DNA of 59,799 nt from Clostridia bacterium (GCA_017443295.1 JAFSNT010000239.1:1-59799), one strand, 5' to 3'; shown: positions 32,380 through 41,393, counted from the stretch's first letter. Made by a program: numbers and translations. Notes: generated from the letters alone by a model not told the origin.

Positions 32380-33456
32380 TCAATTCTTTTTTCTCGTCAT
32401 TTCCATCAGCCCCAGCGTAGTGAACCCATGCACCACAGCCTTCACCGGGTCGTCCCGCAGGGCGTCTTCCAGGGCCTTTTGCACGGCGGCGCGGCTGTCC
32501 TCGCTCTGCATATCCACAAAGTCGATGATGATAATGCCGCCGATGTTCCGCAAGCGCAGGATGCGGGCGGTTTCCTGGGCCGCCTCCACGTTGAGCTTTA
32601 CAAAGGTGTTTTCCGTGCCGGTTTTGTCGCCGGTGAATTTTCCGCTGTTCACGTCGATGACGGTGAGGGCTTCCGTCCGGTCGATAATGAGATACCCCCC
32701 GCAGTCCAGCCACACCTTGCGCTGCATGGATTTTTCCAGCTTGGCCCGCACGCTGTACAGGTCGAAGGGGTTTGCGCAGGAGCGCACGGGGAGGGACAGG
32801 GGCGGCAGGGCCTCCGGGGTATTGGTTAGGATTTCGGAGATTTCCCCATGCTCGTCCCGCAGGAGCCGGGCAAGCGCGTCCTCCCGGCCTTTCAGGAGGC
32901 AGGGAGCCTGTGCTGTTTTCTGCTTTTCCTGAATCTCGTTCCATGCGGCGGATAAAGCGTTTACGTCGGCGGCCATATCTTCTTCTGCCGCGTCCGCGCT
33001 TTCCGTGCGCATCACCAGCCCGCAGCCCGCTGGGGCCAGCTTCGCGGCAATGTTCTTTAGCCGAGTCCGTTCCGTTTCTTCTGTGATCTTCTGGGACACG
33101 GCAAACCGGGCGGAGCAGGGCGTCAGAATCGCATACCGTCCCGCCAAGGCGATGTCGGCGGTGAGGTAGGGCGCTTTTTCCCCGATAGGAGGCTTTTTCA
33201 CCTGCACCAAGAGCCTGTCCCCAGAGCGCGGTTTTTCCCTGCACTCGGAAAATGGAAGGAAGCCCATCTGATCTTTGCCCAAACGCACGAAACAGGCTTC
33301 CATGCCTTTTACGATGCGATCCACCACGCCGAAATAGATTTGCTCGGCTTCGACGCCGCCGCCTTCGTCCTGGAAAAAGGCCAGCAGGCGCTTGCCGTCC
33401 AGCAGGGCGATTTCCCGCTGCCCGTCCCGGACTTCCATCAAGATTTGTTTGCTCAT
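32380..33456 (-). CDS. RNase E/G family ribonuclease
   Basis: 358 residues, cytoplasmic endoribonuclease of RNA processing and decay. An N-terminal S1-like domain (YFGVVDRIVKGMEACFVRLG), RNase H-like and 5'-sensor parts, and the DNase I-like catalytic region with the Mg-binding Asp residues (TVIDVNSGKF, IIIDFVDM) are present. It ends soon after TLGLMEMTRK, so the C-terminal zinc-link and small domain of longer RNase G proteins are absent. It overlaps the TIGR03936 gene by 4 bp. In Clostridia this run usually continues into rplU-rpmA, which is not the case here. Confidence 0.93.
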   Translation of the reverse strand: MSKQILMEVRDGQREIALLDGKRLLAFFQDEGGGVEAEQIYFGVVDRIVKGMEACFVRLGKDQMGFLPFSECREKPRSGDRLLVQVKKPPIGEKAPYLTADIALAGRYAILTPCSARFAVSQKITEETERTRLKNIAAKLAPAGCGLVMRTESADAAEEDMAADVNALSAAWNEIQEKQKTAQAPCLLKGREDALARLLRDEHGEISEILTNTPEALPPLSLPVRSCANPFDLYSVRAKLEKSMQRKVWLDCGGYLIIDRTEALTVIDVNSGKFTGDKTGTENTFVKLNVEAAQETARILRLRNIGGIIIIDFVDMQSEDSRAAVQKALEDALRDDPVKAVVHGFTTLGLMEMTRKKN

Positions 33457-34115
33457 AGGCTTTCCAGGGGCACCAGCGCCCCGTCCTTTTCGCCTAACAA
33501 TTGGGTGCGGGTAATCAGCGCCCGGGGCCGTTCTGCGCCCGCGAACTCAAACAGGGAGGAAAGGAGCAAGTCCGGCTTGCAGGTGGCGCTTTCGCACAGG
33601 GCCAGCACCATGGTCAGGGTGTTCCCGTTCAGGGTCAGGCCGTAGATCATGGGCCGGAGGTCGCAGGGCTTCATGCCCGTTTTGGTTTTGCGGATGGCGG
33701 GGATTTCCTTCTGCGCCAAGAATTTTTCCACCGTTTCCGAAAAGCCCTCCGGCAACCTTTCCAATTCCGCCTGATACATGGCGGCGGTGAGCAGCGCCAT
33801 GGGGGCGGGATGCCGGTCGTCCACGGGCTGAACGGAAAGCACGGGCAAATCCGGCGGCAGGGAAGCAGAGAGCTTTTCCAAGAACGCCTCCCCGGTCATT
33901 TCCCCCTCGATGGGCACCTCCATCACTTCCCGCTTCCCCGGCATGCCCACGGAAAGGGGAGCGGCGAAGGTGAGCAAAATATGGGGATTGAACCCCTGGG
34001 AATAGCGAAGCGGCAGGCCGCTTCTACGCAAAGCCCGCTGCATGGCCCGCATCAGGTCAAGATGCCCGATGTGGCGCAGGCGGGGAGCCTTCTCGAATAC
34101 GACGATCATCTTCAT
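33453..34115 (-). CDS. TIGR03936-family radical-SAM-associated protein
   Basis: 220 residues. The family start is clear: VVFEKAPRLRHIGHLDLMRAMQRALRRSGLP, then YSQGFNPHILLTFAAPLSVG. It is a companion of the TIGR03960 radical-SAM protein, split from it as two genes in Firmicutes, with unknown substrate. It is thought to relate to RNA modification or ribosome biogenesis because of its constant link with RNase G. Here element 8 separates it from the TIGR03960 gene, while it overlaps the RNase E/G gene (ATGA). Confidence 0.93.
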   Translation of the reverse strand: MKMIVVFEKAPRLRHIGHLDLMRAMQRALRRSGLPLRYSQGFNPHILLTFAAPLSVGMPGKREVMEVPIEGEMTGEAFLEKLSASLPPDLPVLSVQPVDDRHPAPMALLTAAMYQAELERLPEGFSETVEKFLAQKEIPAIRKTKTGMKPCDLRPMIYGLTLNGNTLTMVLALCESATCKPDLLLSSLFEFAGAERPRALITRTQLLGEKDGALVPLESL

Positions 34116-34156
34116 GTTCTATTACGACCTTTCAAAAGAAAGAGGGGATACGGAGT

Positions 34157-34266
34157 AGAGTTGAGAGTTGGGAGTTGAGAGTTGAGATAAAATAGTCTGG
34201 ATAACAGATTCTGAATCATTCAGCTATATAAATCTCCACTCTCAACTCTCCACTCTGAACTCTTTT
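34157..34266. repeat. Heptad-arm inverted-repeat element 8 (GAGAGTT type)
   Basis: The left arm 34157-34188 is GAGAGTT and GGGAGTT units. The right arm 34232-34263 is TCTCCAC/TCTCAAC units. The core is about 43 bp, opens AAAATAGTC and ends GCTATATAAA. It touches the stop of the TIGR03960 gene. Confidence 0.9.
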
Positions 34267-36167
34267 TAATCAGCAAGTGGCGCGGCGGTCTGCGCTTTGC
34301 CTTTCAGCGGCGGATTCTTCACCCAGTCGCACACCCCCCAGGTGTGCAGGCCGCAGCCGTTGCAGCCGTGGCGGCAGTCGGGGGTGGTTTTCACCTGCTT
34401 GGCCTTTTCGTTTTCCTTTTGCAGGTAGGCCATGGTCACCCCCGCGTCCACGAACTGCCAGGGCAGCAGCTCGTCATAGGGCCTCTCCCGGTAGGCGTAG
34501 AAAGCCACGTCTAAGCCGCAATCTTCAAAAGCGCCCAGCCACTGGTCGTACTTGAAATGCTCCATCCAGCTGTCCAGGCGGCAGCCCCGCTTCCAGGCGG
34601 CGTAAATCACGTCGCAAATGCGGCGGTCGCCACGGGAAATGCAGGCTTCCAGCAGGGAAAGCTCGCTTTCGTGCCAGTTGAAGTGCACGTTTTTGAGCTT
34701 CAAATACTGCCGCAGCTTCGCCTGCTTTTCGTGTACCGTTTCCAGGGTGTCCTGGGCGGCCCACTGGAAAGGAGTGAAGGGCTTGGGCACGAACACGGAA
34801 GCCGAGGTCGTCACCCGCACGCCGTTTTTGCTGCGCTTTTCCTTGGGCAGGGAATAGTAGGCGTCCACCACCTTTTTGGCAAGATGGCCGATGCCCTGCA
34901 AATCCTCGTCCGTTTCCGTGGGCAGGCCCATCATGAAGTAGAGCTTGACGCTGCTCCAGCCGCACTCAAAAGCGTCGGTGACGGAGCGGATCAGGTCTTC
35001 TTCGGTAACGCCCTTGTTGATCACGTCCCGAAGCCGCTGGGTGCCCGCCTCGGGGGCCAGGGTGAGGCCTGATTTCTTTACCTGCTGGGTTTCTTCTAAG
35101 CTCTGCTTCACGATGTTGTCGATGCGCATGCTGGGCAGGCTCACGCTCACCCGCTTTTCCTTGTACCGATCCATGAGGGCCTGGATCAGCTGGGGCAGGC
35201 AGGTGAAATCCCCGGAGGAAAGGGACGAAAGGCTCATTTCCTCGTAGCCGGTGGACTGCTGCAATTTATCCGCCAGTTCCAGCAGCCTTTCCATGCTGCG
35301 CTCCCGCACCGGGCGGTACAGCATGCCCGCCTGGCAGAAGCGGCAGCCCCGGGTGCAGCCCCGCATGATTTCCAGCACCATGCGGTCATGCACGATTTCC
35401 GTGTAGGGAACGGGAATCGCTTCTGGATACACGGCGGAGGACAGGTCTTTCACCACCCGCTTTTTCACCGTCTTGGGGGCGGCAGGGTCGTTGGGCGCAA
35501 AGGATTTCAGGGTGCCGTCCTCGTTGTATTCCACGTCGTACAGCGACGGCACGTACACGCCCTCCAGCTTCGCCAAATTCCGCAAAATGTCTTTCCGGGA
35601 AAGGCCCGCTTCCCGCCCGTCCCGGATCACGTCGATCAGCTCGTGCATCACGTCCTCGCCGTCGCCGATCATAAAAGCGTCGATGAAATACGCCAAATTT
35701 TCCGGGTTAAAGGCGCAGGGGCCACCCGCCACCACGATGGGATCGGTTTCCCCGCGATCCTTGCCGAAAATGGGGATGCGGCCTAAGTCCAGCATTTCCA
35801 AAATGTTGGTATAGCTCATTTCGTATTGCAGGGTGAAGCCCACGATGTCGAAATGGTTCAGGGCCTTGCGGCTTTCCAGGGAAAAGAGGGGAATGTTTTC
35901 TTCCCGCATTTTGTCCGCCATGTCCGCGTCCGGCATGAAGAGCCGTTCGCACAGGGCGTCGGGCCGCTGGTTGATGAGATAATACAAAATTTTCATGCCT
36001 AAGTGGCTCATGCCGATCTCATAGGTGTCGGCAAAGCAGAAGCCGAAGGTGCAGCGCACGCTGTCCCAATCCTTGCGCACGCTGTTCATTTCCCCGCCGA
36101 TGTAGCGGGCGGGCTTCTGCACGGTTTCCAAAAGCTTCTCCAGCCGGGCGTTTTCCTGTTCGTTCAA
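34266..36167 (-). CDS. TIGR03960-family B12-binding radical-SAM protein
   Basis: 633 residues. The N-terminal part (KPARYIGGEMNSVRKDW) and B12-binding-like region precede the radical-SAM motif CTRGCRFC at about residue 270. APEAGTQRLRDVINKGV is conserved downstream. The C-terminus has Cys clusters (CRHGCNGCG ... GVCDW) that could hold another Fe-S cluster. The TTG start at 36167 is chosen because GGGAGGTAGGACCC precedes it and it gives the family N-terminus; earlier codons would lie upstream of or within the promoter region. The reaction is unknown. Confidence 0.92.
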   Translation of the reverse strand: MNEQENARLEKLLETVQKPARYIGGEMNSVRKDWDSVRCTFGFCFADTYEIGMSHLGMKILYYLINQRPDALCERLFMPDADMADKMREENIPLFSLESRKALNHFDIVGFTLQYEMSYTNILEMLDLGRIPIFGKDRGETDPIVVAGGPCAFNPENLAYFIDAFMIGDGEDVMHELIDVIRDGREAGLSRKDILRNLAKLEGVYVPSLYDVEYNEDGTLKSFAPNDPAAPKTVKKRVVKDLSSAVYPEAIPVPYTEIVHDRMVLEIMRGCTRGCRFCQAGMLYRPVRERSMERLLELADKLQQSTGYEEMSLSSLSSGDFTCLPQLIQALMDRYKEKRVSVSLPSMRIDNIVKQSLEETQQVKKSGLTLAPEAGTQRLRDVINKGVTEEDLIRSVTDAFECGWSSVKLYFMMGLPTETDEDLQGIGHLAKKVVDAYYSLPKEKRSKNGVRVTTSASVFVPKPFTPFQWAAQDTLETVHEKQAKLRQYLKLKNVHFNWHESELSLLEACISRGDRRICDVIYAAWKRGCRLDSWMEHFKYDQWLGAFEDCGLDVAFYAYRERPYDELLPWQFVDAGVTMAYLQKENEKAKQVKTTPDCRHGCNGCGLHTWGVCDWVKNPPLKGKAQTAAPLAD

Positions 36168-36208
36168 GGGTCCTACCTCCCGAAAGTCAGCATAACATTC
36201 CAATTTAT

Positions 36209-36237
36209 ATTGTAGCATTTTTTTGGGCTTTTGTCTA
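36209..36237 (-). promoter_or_regulatory. Promoter of the TIGR03960 operon
   Basis: On the minus strand TAGACA (36232-36237) and TACAAT (36209-36214) are 17 bp apart, about 42 bp before the TTG start. It rules out ATG starts further upstream. Confidence 0.65.
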
Positions 36238-36317
36238 TGAAAAATCAAAGGCCCGCGTTTTTGCTGAGCTTTTGCTGCACTCTTTTTTCAGCGAGAACAG
36301 GGCCGCAAAGATTGTGC

Positions 36318-36346
36318 TGGCATATAGCCGCCCGATATGGTATACT
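36318..36346 (+). promoter_or_regulatory. Promoter of the TetM-like/NYN gene
   Basis: TGGCAT (36318-36323), a 17-bp spacer and TATACT (36341-36346) with an extended TGG, about 30 bp before ATG 36376. It is divergent from the TIGR03960 promoter. Confidence 0.6.
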
Positions 36347-36375
36347 GAATAAAACTGGAAAAGGAGCGGAAAGCC

Positions 36376-39027
36376 ATGGCTGGAAAGGGATGCGTGATCG
36401 GGCTGGCGGCCCACGTGGACGCGGGGAAAACCACCCTGTCCGAATCGCTGCTGTTTCTTTCCGGCGCGGTGCGCAGGCAGGGCCGGGTGGATCACGGCGA
36501 CGCTTTCCTGGATACGGAGCGCATGGAAAAGGAGCGGGGCATCACCATCTTTTCCAAGCAGGCGGTGCTGACCTGGAAAAAGAAGGAAATCACTCTCATG
36601 GACACCCCTGGCCACACGGATTTTTCCGGGGAAACGGAGCGGGTGATGGGGGTGCTGGACGCCTGCGTGCTGGTGATCAGCGCCGTGGACGGGGTGCAGA
36701 GCCACACCCGCACCTTATGGAAGCTGCTGGAACGGTTCGAGGTGCCCGTGTTCCTGTTCGTGAACAAAATGGATCGCTTTCAGGGAGACAAAAGCGCGCT
36801 GCTTTCAGCTTTGCAGAAGCAGCTTCCGGAAGCTATCGTGGATTTTAACGACCGGGACGACGAAAAGCTGGCCCTGTGCGACGAAGTGGCCCTGGATTTT
36901 TATTTGAAGGAGGGCAAAGTGCCCGATTACCGGGTGCGGCAGCTGATCCGGCAGCGGCGGCTGTTTCCCTGTTATTTCGGTTCCGCCCTGCGCAACGAGG
37001 GCGTTGAAAACCTGCTGAACGCCCTCAGCGACTTTGACCCGGAGACGGAATATCCTTCGGACTTCGGCGCGCGGGTGTACAAGGTGGCCCGTGACCCCCA
37101 GGGGGCGCGGCTCACCTTCCTGAAAGTCACCGGCGGCGTGCTGAAGGTGCGGGATTTGCTTTCCTTGAAGGACGAAAGCGGTGAAACCCTGTGGGCGGAA
37201 AAGGCGGCGGAGCTGCGCCAGTATTCGGGGGCGAAATACACCCCCGTGCAGCAGGCGGAGGCGGGCAGCCTGTGCTGCGTGGTGGGTTTAAGCAAAACGG
37301 CCCCCGGCGACGGCTTGGGCGCGGAAAAGGCGGGAAAGGAAGCGTTCATTCAGCCCTGCTATTCCTGCCGCCTGTTGATCCGGGATCAGACGGACATCCA
37401 TCATGCCCTGGATTATCTGCGTACCCTGGAAGAGGAAGAACCGCTCATGCGGGTGGAATACATCGAGCAGAAGCGGGAAATCCACATCCAATCCATGGGC
37501 GACGTGTATTTGGAGGTGCTGAAACGCCAGTGCCACGACCGCTTCGGCATGGACGTGGATTTTGCCGATGAAAGCGTGCTGTACCGGGAAACCATTGCCG
37601 CCCCCGTGGAGGGCGTGGGCCACTATGAACCCCTGCGCCATTACGCCGAGGTGCATCTGCTGCTGACGCCCGGCAAGCGGGGCAGCGGCCTGGCCTTTTC
37701 CTCCGCTGTGTCCCTGGACGATTTGGCGGTGAACTGGCAGCGCCTCATCATGACCCATTTGAAGGAAAAGGTGCATGTGGGAGTGCTTACCGGCTCGCCC
37801 ATCACGGATATGAAAATCACCCTGGTCGGGGGAAAGGCCCACCTGAAACACACCGAGGGCGGCGATTTCCGGCAGGCCACCTACCGGGCCATTCGCCAGG
37901 GCCTGATGAAAGCGGAAAGCGTGCTGCTGGAACCTTATTTGAACCTGGAACTGACCCTGCCCGAAGAAAATTTGGGCCGGGCCATGACCGATTTGACCGC
38001 CATGGGCGGGGAGTTTGAGGCTCCGGAAGCGGCCCCGGACGGGCTGCTGGTTCTGCGCGCCCTGGCCCCCGCCTCCAAGTGCGGATCATACGGCAAGCAG
38101 GTGAACATATACACCAAGGGCCAGGGGCACATGGCGGCGGAATTTGCCGCCTATCTGCCCTGCGCCGACGCCGAGGCGGTCATTGCCGCCAGGGCCTACG
38201 ATCCCCGGGCCGACCTGTATAATTCCCCCGATTCTATCTTCTGCGCCCACGGCGCGGGCTTCGATGTGCCCTGGGATCAGGTGGATTCCTATGCCCATCT
38301 GCCCTTATTGAAGGAAATCAAGGAGCAGGCGGCAAAGGAAGCGGAAACCGCCCCCAAGGCCCCCGTGCGCTATCAGGGCACGGCCAAGGAAGACGAGGAA
38401 TTGATGGCGATTTTTGAGCGCACCTACGGCCCCGTCAAGTCCCGCCAATTGTTCGCCCCGGTGAAGCCCGTTGCTTCTTCCGCCGCTCCCGCCGCCCCTG
38501 GCGCTGTTCCCCAGCGGGAAGTACTGCTGGTGGACGGCTACAACATCATTTTCGCCTGGGAAGAGCTGAAAGCCCTGGCGAAGGACAATTTGCAGGCCGC
38601 CCGGCAGCAGCTCATGGACATTTTGTGCAATTACAGCGGCGTCACGGGCAAGGACGTGATTTTGGTGTTCGACGCCTACCGGGTGCCGGGCAACGCCGGA
38701 TCGGTGGAAAAATACCTGAACATTTTCGTGTGCTACACCAAGGAAGCCCAGACCGCCGACGCTTTCATCGAAAAAACCACCTACGAGGCCAAGGGCACGC
38801 CCCGCATCCGCGTCGCCACCTCCGACGGGCCGGAGCAGACCATCGTGCTGGGCAACCGCGCCCTGCGGGTGTCCGCCCGGGAATTTGAGCGGGAAGTGGA
38901 GGGCGTACAGGGCAGCATCGCCGCTTTTTTGGAAAAAAATAACCGCGTCCACGGCGCGCCTGCTTTAGAGACAGCCTATAAAGCTGCCTGGAAGCAGAAG
39001 AAGCAGGGGGAGGCGGAAAAACCGTGA
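36376..39027 (+). CDS. TetM-like translational GTPase fused to a C-terminal NYN (YacP-like) RNase domain
   Basis: 883 residues. Residues 1-640 are a ribosomal-protection-type GTPase related to EF-G: G1 AHVDAGKTTL (13-22), effector region RMEKERGITIF, G3 DTPGHTDF (about 76), G4 NKMD (about 130), then domains II-V. After an Ala/Pro-rich linker (about 690-710), residues 715-870 form a NYN domain (LLVDGYNIIFAWEEL; VILVFDAYRV; VATSDGPEQTIVLG) like the ribosome-associated RNase Rae1/YacP. The join suggests a factor that enters the ribosome and cuts mRNA. It may or may not confer tetracycline tolerance. GGAGCGG precedes the start. It overlaps the next gene by 4 bp. Confidence 0.93.
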   Translation: MAGKGCVIGLAAHVDAGKTTLSESLLFLSGAVRRQGRVDHGDAFLDTERMEKERGITIFSKQAVLTWKKKEITLMDTPGHTDFSGETERVMGVLDACVLVISAVDGVQSHTRTLWKLLERFEVPVFLFVNKMDRFQGDKSALLSALQKQLPEAIVDFNDRDDEKLALCDEVALDFYLKEGKVPDYRVRQLIRQRRLFPCYFGSALRNEGVENLLNALSDFDPETEYPSDFGARVYKVARDPQGARLTFLKVTGGVLKVRDLLSLKDESGETLWAEKAAELRQYSGAKYTPVQQAEAGSLCCVVGLSKTAPGDGLGAEKAGKEAFIQPCYSCRLLIRDQTDIHHALDYLRTLEEEEPLMRVEYIEQKREIHIQSMGDVYLEVLKRQCHDRFGMDVDFADESVLYRETIAAPVEGVGHYEPLRHYAEVHLLLTPGKRGSGLAFSSAVSLDDLAVNWQRLIMTHLKEKVHVGVLTGSPITDMKITLVGGKAHLKHTEGGDFRQATYRAIRQGLMKAESVLLEPYLNLELTLPEENLGRAMTDLTAMGGEFEAPEAAPDGLLVLRALAPASKCGSYGKQVNIYTKGQGHMAAEFAAYLPCADAEAVIAARAYDPRADLYNSPDSIFCAHGAGFDVPWDQVDSYAHLPLLKEIKEQAAKEAETAPKAPVRYQGTAKEDEELMAIFERTYGPVKSRQLFAPVKPVASSAAPAAPGAVPQREVLLVDGYNIIFAWEELKALAKDNLQAARQQLMDILCNYSGVTGKDVILVFDAYRVPGNAGSVEKYLNIFVCYTKEAQTADAFIEKTTYEAKGTPRIRVATSDGPEQTIVLGNRALRVSAREFEREVEGVQGSIAAFLEKNNRVHGAPALETAYKAAWKQKKQGEAEKP

Positions 39028-39881
39028 AGCGGGAATTGGACTTGTGCCAGCTTGCGGAGCGCAGCGTCAGCAAAAAGTACCGCAAAGAAATCTGGAACCC
39101 CTTCATCGCGGCGGTGAAGCGCTACGAGCTGGTGGAAGAAGGGGACAAAATCGCCGTGTGCGTGTCCGGCGGCAAGGACTCCATGCTGCTTGCGAAGCTG
39201 ATGCAGATGCTGCAGCGGTACACGGAAACGCCCTTTGAATTGACCTTTTTGATGATGGATCCCGGTTACGCCCCGGAAAACAGGGCATTGATCGAGGAAA
39301 ACGCGGCGCTGCTCCGCATCCCTTTGACCGTCTTTGAAACCGACGTTTTTCAGGTCGCCAACGGCACGGAAAAGAACCCCTGCTATCTCTGCGCCCGCAT
39401 GCGCCGGGGGCATTTGTACAGCGAAGCGCAAAAGTTAGGCTGCAATAAGATCGCCTTAGGCCATCATTTCAGCGACGTGATCGAAACCACCGTCATGGGC
39501 ATGCTGTACGGCGCGCAGCTCCAGGCCATGCTGCCCAAGCTGCACAGCGACAATTACCCCGGCATGAGCCTGATCCGGCCCCTGTACTGCGTCCATGAGG
39601 ACGCGATTTTAGCGTGGCAGCGGTACAATCATTTGCGCTTCATCCAATGCGCCTGCCGCTTCACCGAGCGGGAAACGGGGGACGACCATGGGGGCAAACG
39701 AAAGGAAATCAAGGAACTGATTCGGCAATTGAAGCGCCAAAACCCCGACGTGGAGAAAAGCATTTTCGCCAGCCTGCACAACCTGTGCTTAGACACGTTT
39801 CCGGGTTATAAGCACGAGGGGGAGGAACACTCCTTCCTGGAGCGGTACAAGCGTGATGCGGAGCGCAGAGTGGAGAGTTGA
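39024..39881 (+). CDS. TtcA-like ATP pyrophosphatase (tRNA thiolation family), copy 1
   Basis: 285 residues. An N-type ATP pyrophosphatase with the PP-loop SGGKDSM at about residues 51-57, the Cys pair of the family (CYLCARMRRG) and a third Cys near CACRF that together bind a 4Fe-4S cluster in TtcA. Such enzymes put sulfur into tRNA bases such as C32. The GTG start at 39024 overlaps the preceding TGA. The last codons and stop lie at the edge of heptad element 9, which gives the protein its RRVES end. A close paralogue lies 580 bp away in the opposite orientation. Confidence 0.9.
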   Translation: MKRELDLCQLAERSVSKKYRKEIWNPFIAAVKRYELVEEGDKIAVCVSGGKDSMLLAKLMQMLQRYTETPFELTFLMMDPGYAPENRALIEENAALLRIPLTVFETDVFQVANGTEKNPCYLCARMRRGHLYSEAQKLGCNKIALGHHFSDVIETTVMGMLYGAQLQAMLPKLHSDNYPGMSLIRPLYCVHEDAILAWQRYNHLRFIQCACRFTERETGDDHGGKRKEIKELIRQLKRQNPDVEKSIFASLHNLCLDTFPGYKHEGEEHSFLERYKRDAERRVES

Positions 39882-39982
39882 GATTTATTATAGCTTTCGC
39901 TTTCATTCAGATAATCCGGAGAACGGAACGAACACATTTAATATCTCAACTCTCAACTCCCAACTCCCAACTCTCCACTCTG
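39867..39982. repeat. Heptad-arm inverted-repeat element 9 (GAGAGTT type, overlaps a coding end)
   Basis: The short left arm 39867-39884 (AGAGTGG AGAGTTG AGAT) contains the stop codon of the TtcA-like gene. The right arm 39943-39982 has five units (TCTCAAC, TCCCAAC, TCTCCAC...). The core opens TTTATTATAGC. Confidence 0.88.
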
Positions 39983-39984
39983 AA

Positions 39985-40209
39985 TTACCCCTCGTGTTTT
40001 GCGATCAGCTTGTTCAATTCTTCCAGCACCTGCCCCACGGGGTATCCCGCCTTTTTCGCGGCGTCCCCCACGGTGGCGGTGCGGATGAGCAATTTGCCGA
40101 TGGGGTTGTGGATGATTTTGAAGCGCTCGTCGATTTGAATCAGCGCGTCCGGCATCCAGGGGTAAGCGGCCAAAACATCTTTGATTTTGGTGTGTTCATT
40201 GATTTCCAT
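39985..40209 (-). CDS. DUF1858-domain small protein
   Basis: 74 residues. It matches the DUF1858 pattern: TKIKDVLAAYPWMPDALIQI, then IGKLLIRTATVGDAAKKAGYPVGQVLEELN. These small helical proteins are often linked to hybrid-cluster or other redox proteins and to Fe-S biology; the function is unknown. Its stop lies immediately after the right arm of element 9. The gene upstream is 21 bp away, in an operon with the DUF1841-like and second TtcA-like genes. Confidence 0.88.
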   Translation of the reverse strand: MEINEHTKIKDVLAAYPWMPDALIQIDERFKIIHNPIGKLLIRTATVGDAAKKAGYPVGQVLEELNKLIAKHEG

Positions 40210-40230
40210 AATCTTCCTTCTTTCGTTTTG

Positions 40231-40473
40231 TCATTTTATTTCTTCAAGGTCTTTTACATACTTCATTGGATCGAAGGCTTTGCCCTCTTTGAGAATATCA
40301 TAGATATGAAGGACGGCCACATAGGCAATCTTTTCCTTTGCTTTCTGCCTCGTATCGCCGTTTGCCATCAGGCGTTCCAGCGTTTTTCGGGTTTCCGGTG
40401 GCGTGTTATCCCTAATTTGGTTATCCACCACTTCAAGCATCAGCTTTTTTAGCCGGGGATTATATCCTTCCAT
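40231..40473 (-). CDS. DUF1841-like small helical protein
   Basis: 80 residues: MEGYNPRLKKLMLEVVDNQIRDN followed by PPETRKTLERLMANGDTRQKAKEKI and a conserved IYDILKEGKAFDPMKYV end, as in DUF1841-type proteins. It is cytoplasmic, with no known reaction. ATG 40473 follows GGAAAGGAGGCCGG. It overlaps the stop of the TtcA-like gene by 14 bp, so the two are translationally coupled. The frame continues upstream inside the TtcA-like gene only as a shadow. Confidence 0.82.
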   Translation of the reverse strand: MEGYNPRLKKLMLEVVDNQIRDNTPPETRKTLERLMANGDTRQKAKEKIAYVAVLHIYDILKEGKAFDPMKYVKDLEEIK

Positions 40474-41317
40474 TTTCCGGCCTCCTTTCCATGTAATCAT
40501 CCAGAAAAGAAATCTCTTTTCCCTTGTATTTCCATCCGGCCATGGTGTCCAGCTGTACGTTGTGGATGCTGCCGAAAATGTTCTGCTCCACCACGGGGTT
40601 GTCCGCGTGCAGCCTTTGAATGAGGCGCTTGACCTCCGCGCGCTTGCTTTCATGCTCGCCCGCCGCGGCCCCTTCGGTGAACCGGCAGGCGCATTGGATG
40701 AAGGACAGGCCCATGGCGTCCTTCCAGGCGATGATGTCCTGTTCCCGCACCATGTACAGGGGGCGAATCAGCTCCATGCCGGGAAAGTTTTTCGCCCGCA
40801 GCTTGGGGGGCATGGCCTGCAGCTGGCCCCCGTACAGCATGCTGATCAGCACCGTTTCGATCACGTCGTCGAAATGGTGGCCAAGGGCGATCTTGTTGCA
40901 GCCAAGCGCTTGGGCCTTGCCGTACAGGCAGCCCCGCCGCATGCGGGCGCACAGGAAGCAGGGGTGCTTCTCCTGGCTGGCGGAGGCTTCAAAAATGTCG
41001 CTTTCAAACAGTGTGTAGGGGATTTCCAGCTTCTTTGCGTTGCTTTCCACTTTTTCCCGGTTTTCGGGGGCGTAGCCGGGATCCATAATGAGATAGACGG
41101 CCTCGAAGGGCACTTCCGAATGGCGGTGCAAAAGCTCCACCAGCTTGGCCAGCAGCATGGAATCCTTGCCCCCGGAAATGCACACGGCGATTTTGTCCCC
41201 CGCCTGAATCAGCCGGTAGCGCTTCACCGCCCGGCAGAAGGGCTGCCACAGGGTTTCCCGGTATTCCGTCAGGATGCTTCTTTCCAGCCGCTGGATATAG
41301 GAAAATTCCCGGCCCAT
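40460..41317 (-). CDS. TtcA-like ATP pyrophosphatase (tRNA thiolation family), copy 2
   Basis: 285 residues, the same length as copy 1 and similar throughout: PP-loop SGGKDSM, the shared MDPGYAPENR segment, CFLCARMRRG, IALGHHFDDVIETV and CACRFTE. Cluster Cys and PP-loop residues are all present, so both copies look active. It starts at ATG 41317 after AAGGGGGCGGCGG and has its own strong promoter. It leads an operon with the DUF1841-like and DUF1858 genes. The two copies could act on different tRNA positions or donors. Confidence 0.9.
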   Translation of the reverse strand: MGREFSYIQRLERSILTEYRETLWQPFCRAVKRYRLIQAGDKIAVCISGGKDSMLLAKLVELLHRHSEVPFEAVYLIMDPGYAPENREKVESNAKKLEIPYTLFESDIFEASASQEKHPCFLCARMRRGCLYGKAQALGCNKIALGHHFDDVIETVLISMLYGGQLQAMPPKLRAKNFPGMELIRPLYMVREQDIIAWKDAMGLSFIQCACRFTEGAAAGEHESKRAEVKRLIQRLHADNPVVEQNIFGSIHNVQLDTMAGWKYKGKEISFLDDYMERRPENGRI

Positions 41318-41348
41318 TCCGCCGCCCCCCTTTCTTCAAAGCGCTTTC

Positions 41349-41377
41349 ATTATAGGCTTTTTCCTTTTTGCCGTCAA
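41349..41377 (-). promoter_or_regulatory. Promoter of the TtcA-like copy 2 operon
   Basis: On the minus strand TTGACG (41372-41377) and TATAAT (41349-41354) are 17 bp apart, 32 bp before the start codon. Confidence 0.8.
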
Positions 41378-41393
41378 CTGCCGGAAAATAGGC

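Noticed and set aside
36376..38300. Tetracycline resistance gene
   Set aside because: The GTPase part is TetM-like, but the chromosomal context, the NYN fusion and its divergence do not support calling it a resistance determinant.
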